A stretch of DNA of 64,000 bases from CAMTWZ01 sp964412365 (GTDB taxonomy: Bacteria; Bacteroidota; Rhodothermia; Balneolales; HLUCCA01): assembly GCA_964412365.1 (NCBI GenBank), contig CAYPOI010000002.1:1-64000 (forward strand), given 5' to 3'. The translations under genes and the position numbers were made by a program. Below the pieces are notes generated by a model. The model was not told where the DNA came from, searched no databases, and saw nothing but the letters and a program-made list of their open reading frames with translations. Below, piece after piece: positions 17,774 to 27,186 of this stretch. How positions within the stretch are numbered: the stretch's first letter is position 1; every line of letters starts with the position of its first letter.

Positions 17774-18820
17774 ATGAAAACCCTACTCTACATTTTCCCA
17801 ATCGTCTTATTGGCCGCGGCTTGCGGTTCCGAGGAGTCCCAAGAGCCGGCCACGACCGAAGTTTTTGAGCGCACCATCAATGTGAGCACCGAGCGTGTTC
17901 AGCCACAAGAATTTGTCAACTACCTGTCGTTGGTCGGAACGGTGAAATCCGGTCAGGATATCCAAGTGTCGGCTGAAGTGACCGGCCTCGTCGAGCGCCT
18001 GGCCGTCAGCAAAGGTCAACGCTTCAGAAAAGGCGCCCTCATTCTGAAAATCGACGNNNNNNNNNNAATCGCGAAGGCATCCGCCGAAACCGCCCGCGAG
18101 AATTACGAGCGCACCAAATCGCTTTGGGAATCGGACCGCATCGGTTCCGAATTCGCGGTGATCACGGCCGCCAACGCATCGCGTCAGGCGCAAGCGAACA
18201 AAGAATTGTTGGAGATCCGCCTTCAGAAATCCTCCATCATCGCACAATTCGATGGCATTTTGGAAGACGTGTATGTGGAGCAAGGTGAGATCGCGGCAGC
18301 CGGATCGCCGTTGGTTCGGTTGATCGAATCCGGTCGGATGCACATCGAGAGTGGTGTTCCGGCCCGGTACGCCGGACTCGTCAAAGTCGGTGATCCCATT
18401 GAAATCAGTTTCGAGATGCTCAACAATCGGACGTACACCTCAAAAGTGAGTCGTGTGGGTTCGGCGATCGATCCGTCGGTTCGCACATTCCGCATCGAAG
18501 CGGACCTCCAGGCCAGTTCCGTCTACAAAGTGGACATGATTGCCACCATCCGCCTGCAAACCGAAACGTTTTCCGATGCCATCGTGCTGAATCAGGAATT
18601 CGTGCAACGCGACGAAAACGGCTACCGCGTGTTCGTTGTGAGTGATGTGGATGGGAAAAAACGTGCGACGGCTACTCGTGTCGAACTCGGACCCATTTTC
18701 AACAACCGGGTTGTGATCACAAGCGGACTCGAACCAGGCGATGAAGTCATCACCCGTGGTTCGGTGTTTGTGGAGAACAACATTCTGCTGAATATCCAAA
18801 ACGACGAGGCGAATTCATGA
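17774..18820 (+). CDS. RND efflux periplasmic adaptor (MFP), lipoprotein, with assembly gap
   Basis: ATG at 17774 gives MKTLLYIFPIVLLAAACGSE, a lipoprotein signal with lipobox AAAC, so the adaptor is probably anchored in the inner membrane. Lipoyl half-motifs (VSAEVTGLVERLAVSKGQ and QFDGILEDVYVEQGEIAAAG) flank the helical hairpin, followed by beta-barrel and membrane-proximal domains. Ten N at 18057-18066 fall between KID and IAKASAE, at the entry to the hairpin. Compared with typical Bacteroidota adaptors, this segment looks a few residues short, so the gap may hide more than ten bases; the frame is nevertheless kept. It ends in ATGA overlap with the RND pump gene. Confidence 0.92.
   Translation: MKTLLYIFPIVLLAAACGSEESQEPATTEVFERTINVSTERVQPQEFVNYLSLVGTVKSGQDIQVSAEVTGLVERLAVSKGQRFRKGALILKIDXXXXIAKASAETARENYERTKSLWESDRIGSEFAVITAANASRQAQANKELLEIRLQKSSIIAQFDGILEDVYVEQGEIAAAGSPLVRLIESGRMHIESGVPARYAGLVKVGDPIEISFEMLNNRTYTSKVSRVGSAIDPSVRTFRIEADLQASSVYKVDMIATIRLQTETFSDAIVLNQEFVQRDENGYRVFVVSDVDGKKRATATRVELGPIFNNRVVITSGLEPGDEVITRGSVFVENNILLNIQNDEANS
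18057..18066. other. Assembly gap (10 N)
   Basis: Ten undetermined bases inside the adaptor gene. A run of exactly ten N is often a placeholder of unknown length, so coordinates to the right may be shifted relative to the real chromosome. Confidence 0.99.
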
Positions 18821-21800
18821 GTTCTTCGAACGAAAATCGTAAAGAATTCGGGCTCTCGTCCCTCTCCATCGATCAAAGCACGATGGTGATGGTGATGATG
18901 TTCTTAGTATTCGTATTAGGACTGTACAGCTACAGCACGCTTCCGAAAGAAGCGCAGCCGGATATTCCGATTCCGGTGATCGTGATATCGACCGTTTATC
19001 CTGGAGTTTCACCCGAAGACGTGGAAAACCTCGTCACTCAGAAGCTTGAAGCCAAGCTCAATGAGATCCAGGATGTGAAAGTGATGACATCCACCTCGGT
19101 GGAAGGGTATGCTAACGTTATTTTGGAATTCGACACGAGTGTGAATTTGGATGAAGCGCTACAAAAAGTGCGTGAGAAAGTGGATTTGGCCAAGCCGGAT
19201 CTGCCATCGGATGTGGAGAGTCCGGTGATTTCCGAAATCAACATCGCCCAATTCCCGATCATGCAAGTGAATGTGGCCGGTGATTACAGCCTCGAACGCC
19301 TCAAAAAAGTGGCCGAAGATCTGCAAGACCGCCTCGAAAGTATTCCGGGAGTACTGGAAGCGAATTTGGCTGGCGGTTTGGATCGCGAAGTCTACATCGA
19401 CATCGATCTGGGCAAGATGAAGTACTATAACATCGAGTTCAAAGATGTGATCGAAGCCATCCAGTTCGAGAACGTAACCATCCCCGGTGGAAATGTGGAT
19501 GTGGGTTCGAAGAAATTCCTGGTACGTATTCCGGGTGAGTACAAGAATCCGGACAAGATGGCCGACATCGTCATCAAATCGCGCGGCGACAGCCCCATTT
19601 ATTTGCGAGATATCGCGAAAGTGGATTTCGGATACATGGAACGTGCGTCGTATGCCCGTTTGGACGACAGCCCCGTGATCACGCTATCCATCGTGAAGCG
19701 TTCCGGTCAGAACATCATTGAAGCGACCGATGCGGTGAAGGCCGTCATCGCCGAAGAGTCCGAGAATTTCCCGCCTGGCACAACGGTCAAGGTGACCAAC
19801 GAAACGGCGACCATGATTCGCGAAACCGTGAGTTCCTTGGAAAACAACATCATTTCCGGCTTGATCCTCGTGGTCGGTGTGATTTTGTTCTTCCTTGGAG
19901 TCCGGAATTCCTTCTTTGTTGGAATCGCCATTCCGCTGTCCATGTTGTTGTCGTTCATTGTGCTTCAAGCCTTGGGCATCACCATGAACATGATCGTCCT
20001 GTTCAGCTTGATTCTCGCATTGGGGATGCTCGTGGACAACGCGATCGTTGTGGTGGAAAACATCTATCGTTATTTAGAAGACGGATACAGCCGCGTCGAA
20101 GCGGCTAAGAAAGGGACGGGTGAAGTGGCCCTGCCCATCATTTCCGGGACGGTGACGACCCTCGCCGCCTTCACTCCGCTCATGTTCTGGCCTGGCATCG
20201 TGGGCGAGTTCATGAAATACCTTCCGCTCACGCTCATCATCACCTTGAGCAGTTCCTTGTTCGTGGGCTTGGTGATCAACCCCGTGTTGTGTGCCTTGTT
20301 CATGCGATTGGATGGAACCCCAGCCGAACAACCGATGAATTCCCGCGGGAAACGCCTGATGTTCATTGTAACCGGTGTGGTTTTCTTGTTCTTGTTAGCA
20401 ACTAATTTCTTGGTATGGGGAATGATCCTCATCGCAAGTGTTCTCATGTATGTCTTCCATACCCGATACATGCAACGCGCCGGTTTGGCGTGGCAACAAA
20501 AAGGGGTGCCGTGGTTGATCGAGAAATACCGTGGATCACTGGTTGTGGCCTTGAACCGATCCGGGCTCGTAATCTTTGGAGCGATCGGAATTCTGATTCT
20601 CAGCTTCTTTGTCTTCGGTGCGTTCAATCGTGGCGTCGAGTTCTTCCCCGAAGGCATTCCGCCACGTGCGGCGTACATCCAGGTGGAAACTCCCGTTGGA
20701 ACCTTGGCATCCGTCACAGACGAGGTGATCCGCTCCTACGAAGACCGTGTTGGTTCCATACCCGGAATCAACGATGTGGAATCGGTTGTGGCCACATCCG
20801 GTTCGAAAATTTCGGGTGGTGATTTTGCTGGGGGAAGTTCATCGACCCACTTAGGAACGGTGGTCGTCAACTTCCGAGATTACAAATACAGAGAGACCGA
20901 CACGTTCGAATCGTTGGAATTCATGCAACGTGAGTTCGAAAAACTGGCCGTTGGTGCGAATGTGAAAGTGGAAGTTCCGGCGGAAGGTCCACCAACCGGA
21001 AAAGTGATCAATCTTGAAATCGTCGGTCAGGAATTGGATGTGTTGGAAAGCCTGACAGCCAGAGCATTGGCCACCATCCGCAATCATCCCGTTTCAGCCA
21101 AGCTTGAAGGGTTGGATAACGACATGCCGGATAAGCGCCCGGAGTTGGTTGTTGTGGTGGACCGTGAGAAAGCGGCCACATTCGGCCTCAGCACAAACCG
21201 GGTCGGATCAACGGTTCGTAATGCCATCAATGGGGTGGAAGTGTCGAAGTACCGCGACGGAAATGATGAATACGATATCATCGTGCGCCTTGACGAGAAG
21301 TACCGGAATTCGTTGGATGCGATCGGCGATTTGTTCGTGATGGCGGAAAACGGACGCCAAGTTCCGATTTCGGAAGTGGCTACATGGTATGTGGCCGACG
21401 GACTCGGCGGCATCAACCGCAAAGACATGGATCGTGTGATCACGGTTTCTGCCGATGTGCGCGCCGGTTTTCAAGACAACGCGGTACTGGCCGAAGTCCA
21501 GGAAGTGATCGCACCCCTGATGAACGAAATGCCAAGAGGGTACATCATGCGCTGGTCGGGTCAGCAAGAAGAGCAAAACGAAGCTCAGGAATTCCTTACC
21601 GGTGCTTTCCTCATCGCACTTTCGCTCATCGTCTTCACCTTGGTGGCTCAATTCAACTCCATGGCGAAATCGTTGATGGTGATGACATCTGTCATCATGT
21701 CCATCGCCGGTGTGTTGTATGGATTGGTGCTGTTCCAAATGCCGTTCGGAATCATCATGACCGGCTTGGGCATCATTTCGCTTGCAGGAGTGGTGGTCAA

Positions 21801-22266
21801 TAATGCGATCGTGCTAATCGATTACGTGGATCTGCTTCGGAGTCGGGACGGATTGAGCGTGTATGATGCGCTCATCAAAGCGGGCCAAACCCGTCTGCGT
21901 CCGGTATTGCTTACCGCACTCACCACCATTCTCGGACTCGTTCCATTGGCAATCGGATTCAACTTCGATTTCATCGTGCTCTTTTCCAATCCGGTGGCCT
22001 TCTTCAGCGACATCAGCCAGTACATCTATTGGGGTGGAGAACAAGCCGAATGGTGGGCGCCGATGGCGATCGCGGTCATTTCGGGCCTCGCGTTTTCCAC
22101 ACTTCTGACGCTCATTTTCATACCAGTGATCTACTTCCAGGTGGATCGGTTGATTTTGTGGTACAACCGCTATGCCTACGGTATCGAGAAGGGGTTGAAT
22201 TCGGCGCACGACAGTGCTGAAAAAACATTGGCGCTTCCTAAAGAAGCCGATATCTTTGTGCCATGA
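18817..22266 (+). CDS. RND-family efflux pump, inner-membrane permease
   Basis: A 1149-residue RND transporter with two repeats, each with membrane helices and large periplasmic porter loops. Family signatures include IPIPVIVISTVYPGVSPEDV near the N-terminus, LALGMLVDNAIVVVENIYR in helix 4 with the proton-relay aspartate, and GIISLAGVVVNNAIVLIDYV in the second half. It is about 100 residues longer than AcrB. The extra length is in the region between the two halves (two additional hydrophobic segments around residues 510-550) and in a loop FFSDISQYIYWGGEQAEWW near the C-terminus. It works with the TolC-like and adaptor proteins to export substrates by proton motive force. Confidence 0.95.
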   Translation: MSSSNENRKEFGLSSLSIDQSTMVMVMMFLVFVLGLYSYSTLPKEAQPDIPIPVIVISTVYPGVSPEDVENLVTQKLEAKLNEIQDVKVMTSTSVEGYANVILEFDTSVNLDEALQKVREKVDLAKPDLPSDVESPVISEINIAQFPIMQVNVAGDYSLERLKKVAEDLQDRLESIPGVLEANLAGGLDREVYIDIDLGKMKYYNIEFKDVIEAIQFENVTIPGGNVDVGSKKFLVRIPGEYKNPDKMADIVIKSRGDSPIYLRDIAKVDFGYMERASYARLDDSPVITLSIVKRSGQNIIEATDAVKAVIAEESENFPPGTTVKVTNETATMIRETVSSLENNIISGLILVVGVILFFLGVRNSFFVGIAIPLSMLLSFIVLQALGITMNMIVLFSLILALGMLVDNAIVVVENIYRYLEDGYSRVEAAKKGTGEVALPIISGTVTTLAAFTPLMFWPGIVGEFMKYLPLTLIITLSSSLFVGLVINPVLCALFMRLDGTPAEQPMNSRGKRLMFIVTGVVFLFLLATNFLVWGMILIASVLMYVFHTRYMQRAGLAWQQKGVPWLIEKYRGSLVVALNRSGLVIFGAIGILILSFFVFGAFNRGVEFFPEGIPPRAAYIQVETPVGTLASVTDEVIRSYEDRVGSIPGINDVESVVATSGSKISGGDFAGGSSSTHLGTVVVNFRDYKYRETDTFESLEFMQREFEKLAVGANVKVEVPAEGPPTGKVINLEIVGQELDVLESLTARALATIRNHPVSAKLEGLDNDMPDKRPELVVVVDREKAATFGLSTNRVGSTVRNAINGVEVSKYRDGNDEYDIIVRLDEKYRNSLDAIGDLFVMAENGRQVPISEVATWYVADGLGGINRKDMDRVITVSADVRAGFQDNAVLAEVQEVIAPLMNEMPRGYIMRWSGQQEEQNEAQEFLTGAFLIALSLIVFTLVAQFNSMAKSLMVMTSVIMSIAGVLYGLVLFQMPFGIIMTGLGIISLAGVVVNNAIVLIDYVDLLRSRDGLSVYDALIKAGQTRLRPVLLTALTTILGLVPLAIGFNFDFIVLFSNPVAFFSDISQYIYWGGEQAEWWAPMAIAVISGLAFSTLLTLIFIPVIYFQVDRLILWYNRYAYGIEKGLNSAHDSAEKTLALPKEADIFVP

Positions 22267-22670
22267 TCCAACGACCGCAAACGGTTTACTTGTCCCTCTC
22301 GATTCTTTTGAATCTGATGTTGCCCTTCACCGCCATCGCGGATCGCATGTATAGCGATCCGAATGGCTGGTGGGGTTACGCGTTCACATCCGCCATCCTG
22401 CTGGCCATCGGCACCGCAGGGTATGCAATCAGTTTGTTCAAAATCCGACCCAATCAAGCCAAATGGGTACTTCGCTCGTTCCTGTTTCAAATGATCACGG
22501 TCGGACTTTGTCTAGGTGTGTTTTTCTCCTCAGGACCGATGTCGACCCGCCTCCTTCCTGATTATGTCTCCTTGCTGGCGGTCATCGTGTCTGCATTGGT
22601 GCTTTGGATGGCTCGCTTTCAGATCTTGAAAGACGAGGCCTTGGTCAAATCCATCGACCGCATCCGCTGA
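22263..22670 (+). CDS. DUF4293 family membrane protein
   Basis: A 135-residue protein with four membrane helices. The N-terminal MIQRPQTVYLSLSILLNLML and the C-terminal ARFQILKDEALVKSIDRIR are the hallmark ends of DUF4293, a small-protein family of Bacteroidota and relatives with no known function. Its ATG overlaps the RND stop by 4 bp, so it is translated with the pump here; in this window that coupling is the only hint of a job. Confidence 0.88.
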   Translation: MIQRPQTVYLSLSILLNLMLPFTAIADRMYSDPNGWWGYAFTSAILLAIGTAGYAISLFKIRPNQAKWVLRSFLFQMITVGLCLGVFFSSGPMSTRLLPDYVSLLAVIVSALVLWMARFQILKDEALVKSIDRIR

Positions 22671-22672
22671 GG

Positions 22673-23566
22673 ATGACCTCCAAGACCTACGGACTCCTGG
22701 CCCTGGGCTTGGCCACCTTCGCAACCGCGCCTATCGTGGTCCGACTGGCGGGTGAAGGTGCCGATCCCATCGCGTTGACCACTGTTCGCACCGTTGTTGC
22801 CGCTTTGGTGTTGCTCCCCATTTGGTGGTGGCACAAAGAAGGCCGAGCCAGCACGCCATCAACAGCAAAACACACGTGGGGATGGAGTTTCTTGGCTGGC
22901 ATGTTCCTTGCAACCCATTTCGCCTTATGGGTGATGTCGCTCGGGTACACGTCCGTGGCTTCCGCTTCAGTTCTGGTCACCTCGCATCCCGTGTTGCTGA
23001 TTCTGATCGAATCGGCCATACTTGGTGTCGTGTTCCAACGCCTCACCTGGATCGGTGTCTTCATCGCGTTCACAGGTAGCGTGTTATTGGCCATCACGGA
23101 CCAATCCGCCACCGCGACCTACTCGAATCCGATGTTGGGAAATGCCTTGGCGTTCACCTCATCGCTGATGTTCGTGGGCTACATCCTCATCAGCCAAAAA
23201 ATCCGCAAACATCATACCTGGCTGGATTATGTGACACGCGTGTATCTGACAACCGCGTTGGTCACACTCGTCCTATTTTTTGTGATGGGGAAATCCGGTG
23301 CCTCACTCACTCCCGGAGTTTTGATGTCAGGTCTGATACTTGCATTCGGCGCGCAGTTGATCGGTCACGGCGCGCTGAACTATGCTGTGAAATCCATTTC
23401 CCCGACCTTGCTATCAACCCTCATCTTGGCCGAACCGGTATTCGCGACCATTTTGGCGATGTTCATTTTTGCGGAAGTCCCATCCATGATCGCGTCCATT
23501 GCCATGACACTCACGCTCACGGGCATCCTGGTGAGCTGGTGGGGCAGAAGGAATGATGTAAGCTGA
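22673..23566 (+). CDS. EamA/DMT-superfamily transporter
   Basis: ATG at 22673 (MTSKTYGLLALGLATFATAP) is 2 bp after the DUF4293 stop; an in-frame extension further upstream overlaps the neighbour and is not needed. The 297-residue protein has ten helices in two EamA repeats (ADPIALTTVRTVVAALVLLP; NALAFTSSLMFVGYILISQK). It is likely the last gene of the efflux operon. Together with the EamA gene at 14661-15545, two DMT exporters flank the RND pump. Confidence 0.88.
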   Translation: MTSKTYGLLALGLATFATAPIVVRLAGEGADPIALTTVRTVVAALVLLPIWWWHKEGRASTPSTAKHTWGWSFLAGMFLATHFALWVMSLGYTSVASASVLVTSHPVLLILIESAILGVVFQRLTWIGVFIAFTGSVLLAITDQSATATYSNPMLGNALAFTSSLMFVGYILISQKIRKHHTWLDYVTRVYLTTALVTLVLFFVMGKSGASLTPGVLMSGLILAFGAQLIGHGALNYAVKSISPTLLSTLILAEPVFATILAMFIFAEVPSMIASIAMTLTLTGILVSWWGRRNDVS

Positions 23567-23605
23567 TTTTTTGTATCTTTAGCATTAATAGCTAATTACA
23601 CGAAA

Positions 23606-25054
23606 ATGGCCTCTGCAAACGTGTTCAAAATCGTCGGGTTTATTGTGATTCTGGTGATGGTAGGCTGGTTCATCCGTCACACATCAACACTGGAAGACGA
23701 TCATGGTCTGAGTGTGCTGTCCCCCATTGAGCGGGATTTTGAACAGATCATGGAATCGGGAGTGATCCGTCTGGTTACCCGGTACAATAGTCAAACGTAT
23801 TTCCTCCAAGCGGGCACGGAACGTGGGTTCGAGTTCGATTTCTTCTCCGCGTTCGCTCGTGAGCATGGCTTGCGCGTTGAGGTGGTGATTCCGAAGGAAG
23901 ACGAACACCCCATCGATGTGCTAAATCGTGGGGATGGCGACGTGATTGCGGCGAATTTCGCCGTCACCGAAGAACGGGAATGCTTCATCGGCTTCTCAAA
24001 TCCGTACAATCTGGTTACCGAAATTTTGATTGTGCATGAGAAGGATGTGGATTTGTATCCGAATGTCGAATCCTTGGCCGGACTCACCATCCATGTGCGT
24101 CGAAACAGCTCCTATTACACCAGTCTGCGCCGCTTGCAGGAATCCGGAATTGATCTGGTCATCGAAACCGTTCCAGAGACCATCGATACCGAGGCCTTGC
24201 TCGGACTCGTCGCCACCGGCGAGATATTGGCCACCGTTGCGGATGACAATCTGTACGCCGCCTCGTCCATTTTCATCCGCAATATCGCCGCAGGCCCTGC
24301 TGTGGCCGAAACGAACCCAGTGGCTTGGGGCATCCGCAAGAATTCAGAGGAGTTAGGATTGAGGATGAATGATTTCATCTCCACGCATTTCCAAGTCCGC
24401 CAAGAAGACGGGGAATATCGTCGTTCCGAACTGATGAATGTGCTTCGCTCCCGCTATTATGAAAATCCAAGGGCGGTTCTGCACAACCGCTGGCAAGTCC
24501 GCAACAAGACCGCGCGCGGACTCCTATCTCCCTACGACGACATGGCCCGCCGCGTGGCGGAATCCGTAGGCATCGATTGGAAGCTCATCATCGCGGTGAT
24601 CGCTCAAGAATCACGTTTCGACCCCCAAGCGGTCAGTTGGATGGGGGCTGTAGGCCTCATGCAGATCATCCCGAAGTATTCCGAACTGGATACCGATTCA
24701 CTTTTGTTTGATGAGGAAGCAAACATGCGCGAAGGTGCCCGCATCCTCAAACAACATCTGGTTCATTTCGCCTACCTAGACAGCGTGAATCAGATGCGAT
24801 TCGCCCTGGCCAGTTACAATGCGGGAATCGGGCATGTGGCGGATGCGCGCCAGCTCGCCATCGATCTGAACAAGAATCCCAACGAATGGGACGGTGTTCA
24901 AGAAAGCCTGCTGATGTTAATGAATCGTGAGCATTACAAGCACGCCAAATACGGATTTGTGCGCGGCATCGAGACGGTCAATTACGTGAACAGCATACTG
25001 AACCGATATAAGACCTACGATATGTTGCTCACCCGGGCGTCTATCGATGCTTGA
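23606..25054 (+). CDS. mltF: MltF-like membrane-bound lytic murein transglycosylase
   Basis: A 482-residue protein with an N-terminal membrane anchor (FKIVGFIVILVMVGWFI). Residues about 50-280 form a periplasmic solute-binding-like domain (GFEFDFFSAFAREHGL, IAANFAVTEERE). Residues about 325-470 form the SLT domain, with the catalytic glutamate in IIAVIAQESRFDPQAVS followed by GAVGLMQIIP. It cleaves peptidoglycan glycan strands to 1,6-anhydro products. A likely -7 element (TATCTTTA) lies about 20 bp before the ATG. The 3' end overlaps the SpoIIE-type gene on the other strand by 14 bp. Confidence 0.92.
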   Translation: MASANVFKIVGFIVILVMVGWFIRHTSTLEDDHGLSVLSPIERDFEQIMESGVIRLVTRYNSQTYFLQAGTERGFEFDFFSAFAREHGLRVEVVIPKEDEHPIDVLNRGDGDVIAANFAVTEERECFIGFSNPYNLVTEILIVHEKDVDLYPNVESLAGLTIHVRRNSSYYTSLRRLQESGIDLVIETVPETIDTEALLGLVATGEILATVADDNLYAASSIFIRNIAAGPAVAETNPVAWGIRKNSEELGLRMNDFISTHFQVRQEDGEYRRSELMNVLRSRYYENPRAVLHNRWQVRNKTARGLLSPYDDMARRVAESVGIDWKLIIAVIAQESRFDPQAVSWMGAVGLMQIIPKYSELDTDSLLFDEEANMREGARILKQHLVHFAYLDSVNQMRFALASYNAGIGHVADARQLAIDLNKNPNEWDGVQESLLMLMNREHYKHAKYGFVRGIETVNYVNSILNRYKTYDMLLTRASIDA

Positions 25055-26759
25055 TGACGATCATCGTGATGTCGTCTGAATAATGGTCGTCTGTGAAGCG
25101 CTTCACATCATCCACAATCGCCTGTTGGATGCCGGCCGCGTCCAGCGAACGGTTCTGCGTGATGACTTCCATCAAGCGCTCCTCGCCATATTCCTCGTCC
25201 ACATCGTTCAAGGCTTCGGTCACGCCATCGGTGTACAAGACCAAGAGATCGTCCTGCTGGAGTTGGATTTCACCCTGATGATAGGGATTGAACGTAGGTA
25301 GCGCCCCAAGCAACATTCCACCTTCAGATAATGGCAGAATATCGCCGTTTTTCCGGAACACATAGGGTGGGTTGTGGCCCGCATTCACAAATTGAAGCAA
25401 CGATTGGTCGGGCCGATACCGAGCCCAGAAAAAGCTGATGAATTTGTCGCTTGGCGTGTTCTTGTAGATGATGTCGTTGATCTTGCCGGTCACTTCGCCC
25501 AAATCGGTGATCACAGGGGTAAGCACATGCAACATGGCCTGAAGATTGGCCATCAATAGAGATGCCGGAATGCCTTTTCCGGTGACATCGGCGATCGCCA
25601 GATACACATCCTCTTCTCTACAAATGATGTCATAATAATCGCCGCCCACATGTCGGCTCGACACATTCATCGCCGCAAGGTCCAAATTCGGCACATGAGG
25701 GAGGGGGTGCGGAAGCAATTTTTCCTGGATCGTGCGGGCGATGCTCAGCTCTTCCTCGATCCGCTCCTTCTCGATTCGCTCTTGGAGGAGCAACGTTTTC
25801 TGAATCGAAAGCAAAGCCAGATTTCCGAGCGAGCTGAGGAAATTGAAATCGGATTCGGTGTAGGGTTCGCTCGTGGCCCGCTTCCCGACACCCAGAACGC
25901 CGAATTCATCCTGCAGCCGTAAAGTGACCATCGCTTCGATCTGGTTCGTTTCCAGCAAAGGGATGTCTTGGCGCAAGCGGTCGCCCACGCGGATATTGGA
26001 TTCCTTGATGTTCAGCAACTTTTTGAGACAGGCGTCATCCGGCGCCGATTTCATGCCGTTCATCACCAATAATTCCGGATCTCCATTTCCACGCTTTTTC
26101 ACAAAGAAAAAGGTCCGGATGAACATCTGACCCAACAACGCGAACTTGAAAATTTTCAAGATCGGCTCGCGATCCACCGTGGCATTGAACTCCTTACTCA
26201 GATCGAACAGCGTGTGCAATTCCTGCACTTTGCGGTCGAGCTGGAGGTTGGTCGACCGCAACTGACCCACCAATTGCGAATTGGCGATGGCGACGGCTGA
26301 AATAATGACCAGATTTTCAAGGAAATCCAGTTCCCTCTTGTTAAAGGGTTCCCCGGTGGCTTTCGAACCGATGGCCAAATAGCCCATATGATGGGACCGG
26401 GTACGTATCTGGAACAAACCAGTCAGCAAATTCGATTTAAACACCTCCGGGAACGCGTCGTTGTCAATCGGGATGTGGATGGCGTCGGGAAACACATCCG
26501 AACCTGGTAATGGAACGCTCTGTTTTTCAAATAAGCCGGTTTTTCCCTTGCTTTTTTGAACGATGTGCTTTTTCTGGATGGGGTCCCACAAAACGATAGC
26601 CGCCTTCGAGGAAAACAACTTGCCCATTGAAATCAGCAACAGGTTGTTCAGAACGAAATCCAGATCGGTGCTCTCAATCAGAAGTCGGCTGGTGTCGAGA
26701 AGAGTTTTTAACTCGAACCGGGCGTGCCAACTATCGAGGTGGTCGGAATCGGAAGACAA
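25041..26759 (-). CDS. SpoIIE/RsbU-type PP2C phosphatase with GAF domains
   Basis: A 572-residue cytoplasmic protein. Two GAF-type sensor regions occupy about residues 15-170 and 185-325, a coiled-coil linker follows (ERIEKERIEEELSIARTIQE), and the SpoIIE phosphatase domain runs from about 355 to the end. Metal-binding aspartates are visible in VGGDYYDIICRE, LAIADVTGKGIPASLLMANL and YTDGVTEALND. It should dephosphorylate an RsbV-like STAS protein. It is two bases after an RsbW-like kinase gene and five bases after an RsbV-like gene further upstream, forming a complete partner-switch set. Confidence 0.94.
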   Translation of the reverse strand: MSSDSDHLDSWHARFELKTLLDTSRLLIESTDLDFVLNNLLLISMGKLFSSKAAIVLWDPIQKKHIVQKSKGKTGLFEKQSVPLPGSDVFPDAIHIPIDNDAFPEVFKSNLLTGLFQIRTRSHHMGYLAIGSKATGEPFNKRELDFLENLVIISAVAIANSQLVGQLRSTNLQLDRKVQELHTLFDLSKEFNATVDREPILKIFKFALLGQMFIRTFFFVKKRGNGDPELLVMNGMKSAPDDACLKKLLNIKESNIRVGDRLRQDIPLLETNQIEAMVTLRLQDEFGVLGVGKRATSEPYTESDFNFLSSLGNLALLSIQKTLLLQERIEKERIEEELSIARTIQEKLLPHPLPHVPNLDLAAMNVSSRHVGGDYYDIICREEDVYLAIADVTGKGIPASLLMANLQAMLHVLTPVITDLGEVTGKINDIIYKNTPSDKFISFFWARYRPDQSLLQFVNAGHNPPYVFRKNGDILPLSEGGMLLGALPTFNPYHQGEIQLQQDDLLVLYTDGVTEALNDVDEEYGEERLMEVITQNRSLDAAGIQQAIVDDVKRFTDDHYSDDITMIVIKHR

Positions 26760-26761
26760 AA

Positions 26762-27181
26762 TCAGAGTTTTTTGGTCATCACAATTTCGTTCAGGGTACC
26801 CACTTTTCGGTACTCCACCTGATCCATGAGCTTCTGAATCAGAAACACTCCGACACCGCCGCGTTTACGAAGCTTGATGCGTTCTTCGATGTTCGGCTCT
26901 TTGTACAGATCGGGGTTGTAGCTGCGTCCATGATCGCTGATCACGATATGGAAGCCGTCTTCACCACACAACACCTTCACATTCACCATCTTGGAATCGT
27001 CAAAATCATAGGCATGCTTGATGACATTCGTATACGCCTCATCGACCGCCAAGCGGATGGAATCGGTGTCTTCATGGGTGAATCCACATTGACTAGCATG
27101 GCTGGCAACAAAGTTCCTGACGTGAGCGATGTTCTCCGTCGTGGCACGAACCAGCAAGCTATGTTCCTTTGTGGATGGCAC
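26762..27181 (-). CDS. RsbW-like anti-sigma factor / serine kinase
   Basis: A 139-residue GHKL ATPase. The N-box is IRLAVDEAYTNVIKHAYDF and the G1/G2 boxes are ISDHGRSYNPD and RKRGGVGVFLIQKLMDQVEY. RsbW/SpoIIAB-type kinases phosphorylate a STAS antagonist on serine and sequester a sigma factor or another target. It lies between the RsbV-like gene (5 bp gap) and the phosphatase (2 bp gap). No sigma factor gene is in the window, so its partner is elsewhere or it controls a non-sigma target. Confidence 0.92.
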   Translation of the reverse strand: MPSTKEHSLLVRATTENIAHVRNFVASHASQCGFTHEDTDSIRLAVDEAYTNVIKHAYDFDDSKMVNVKVLCGEDGFHIVISDHGRSYNPDLYKEPNIEERIKLRKRGGVGVFLIQKLMDQVEYRKVGTLNEIVMTKKL

Positions 27182-27186
27182 GTCTG

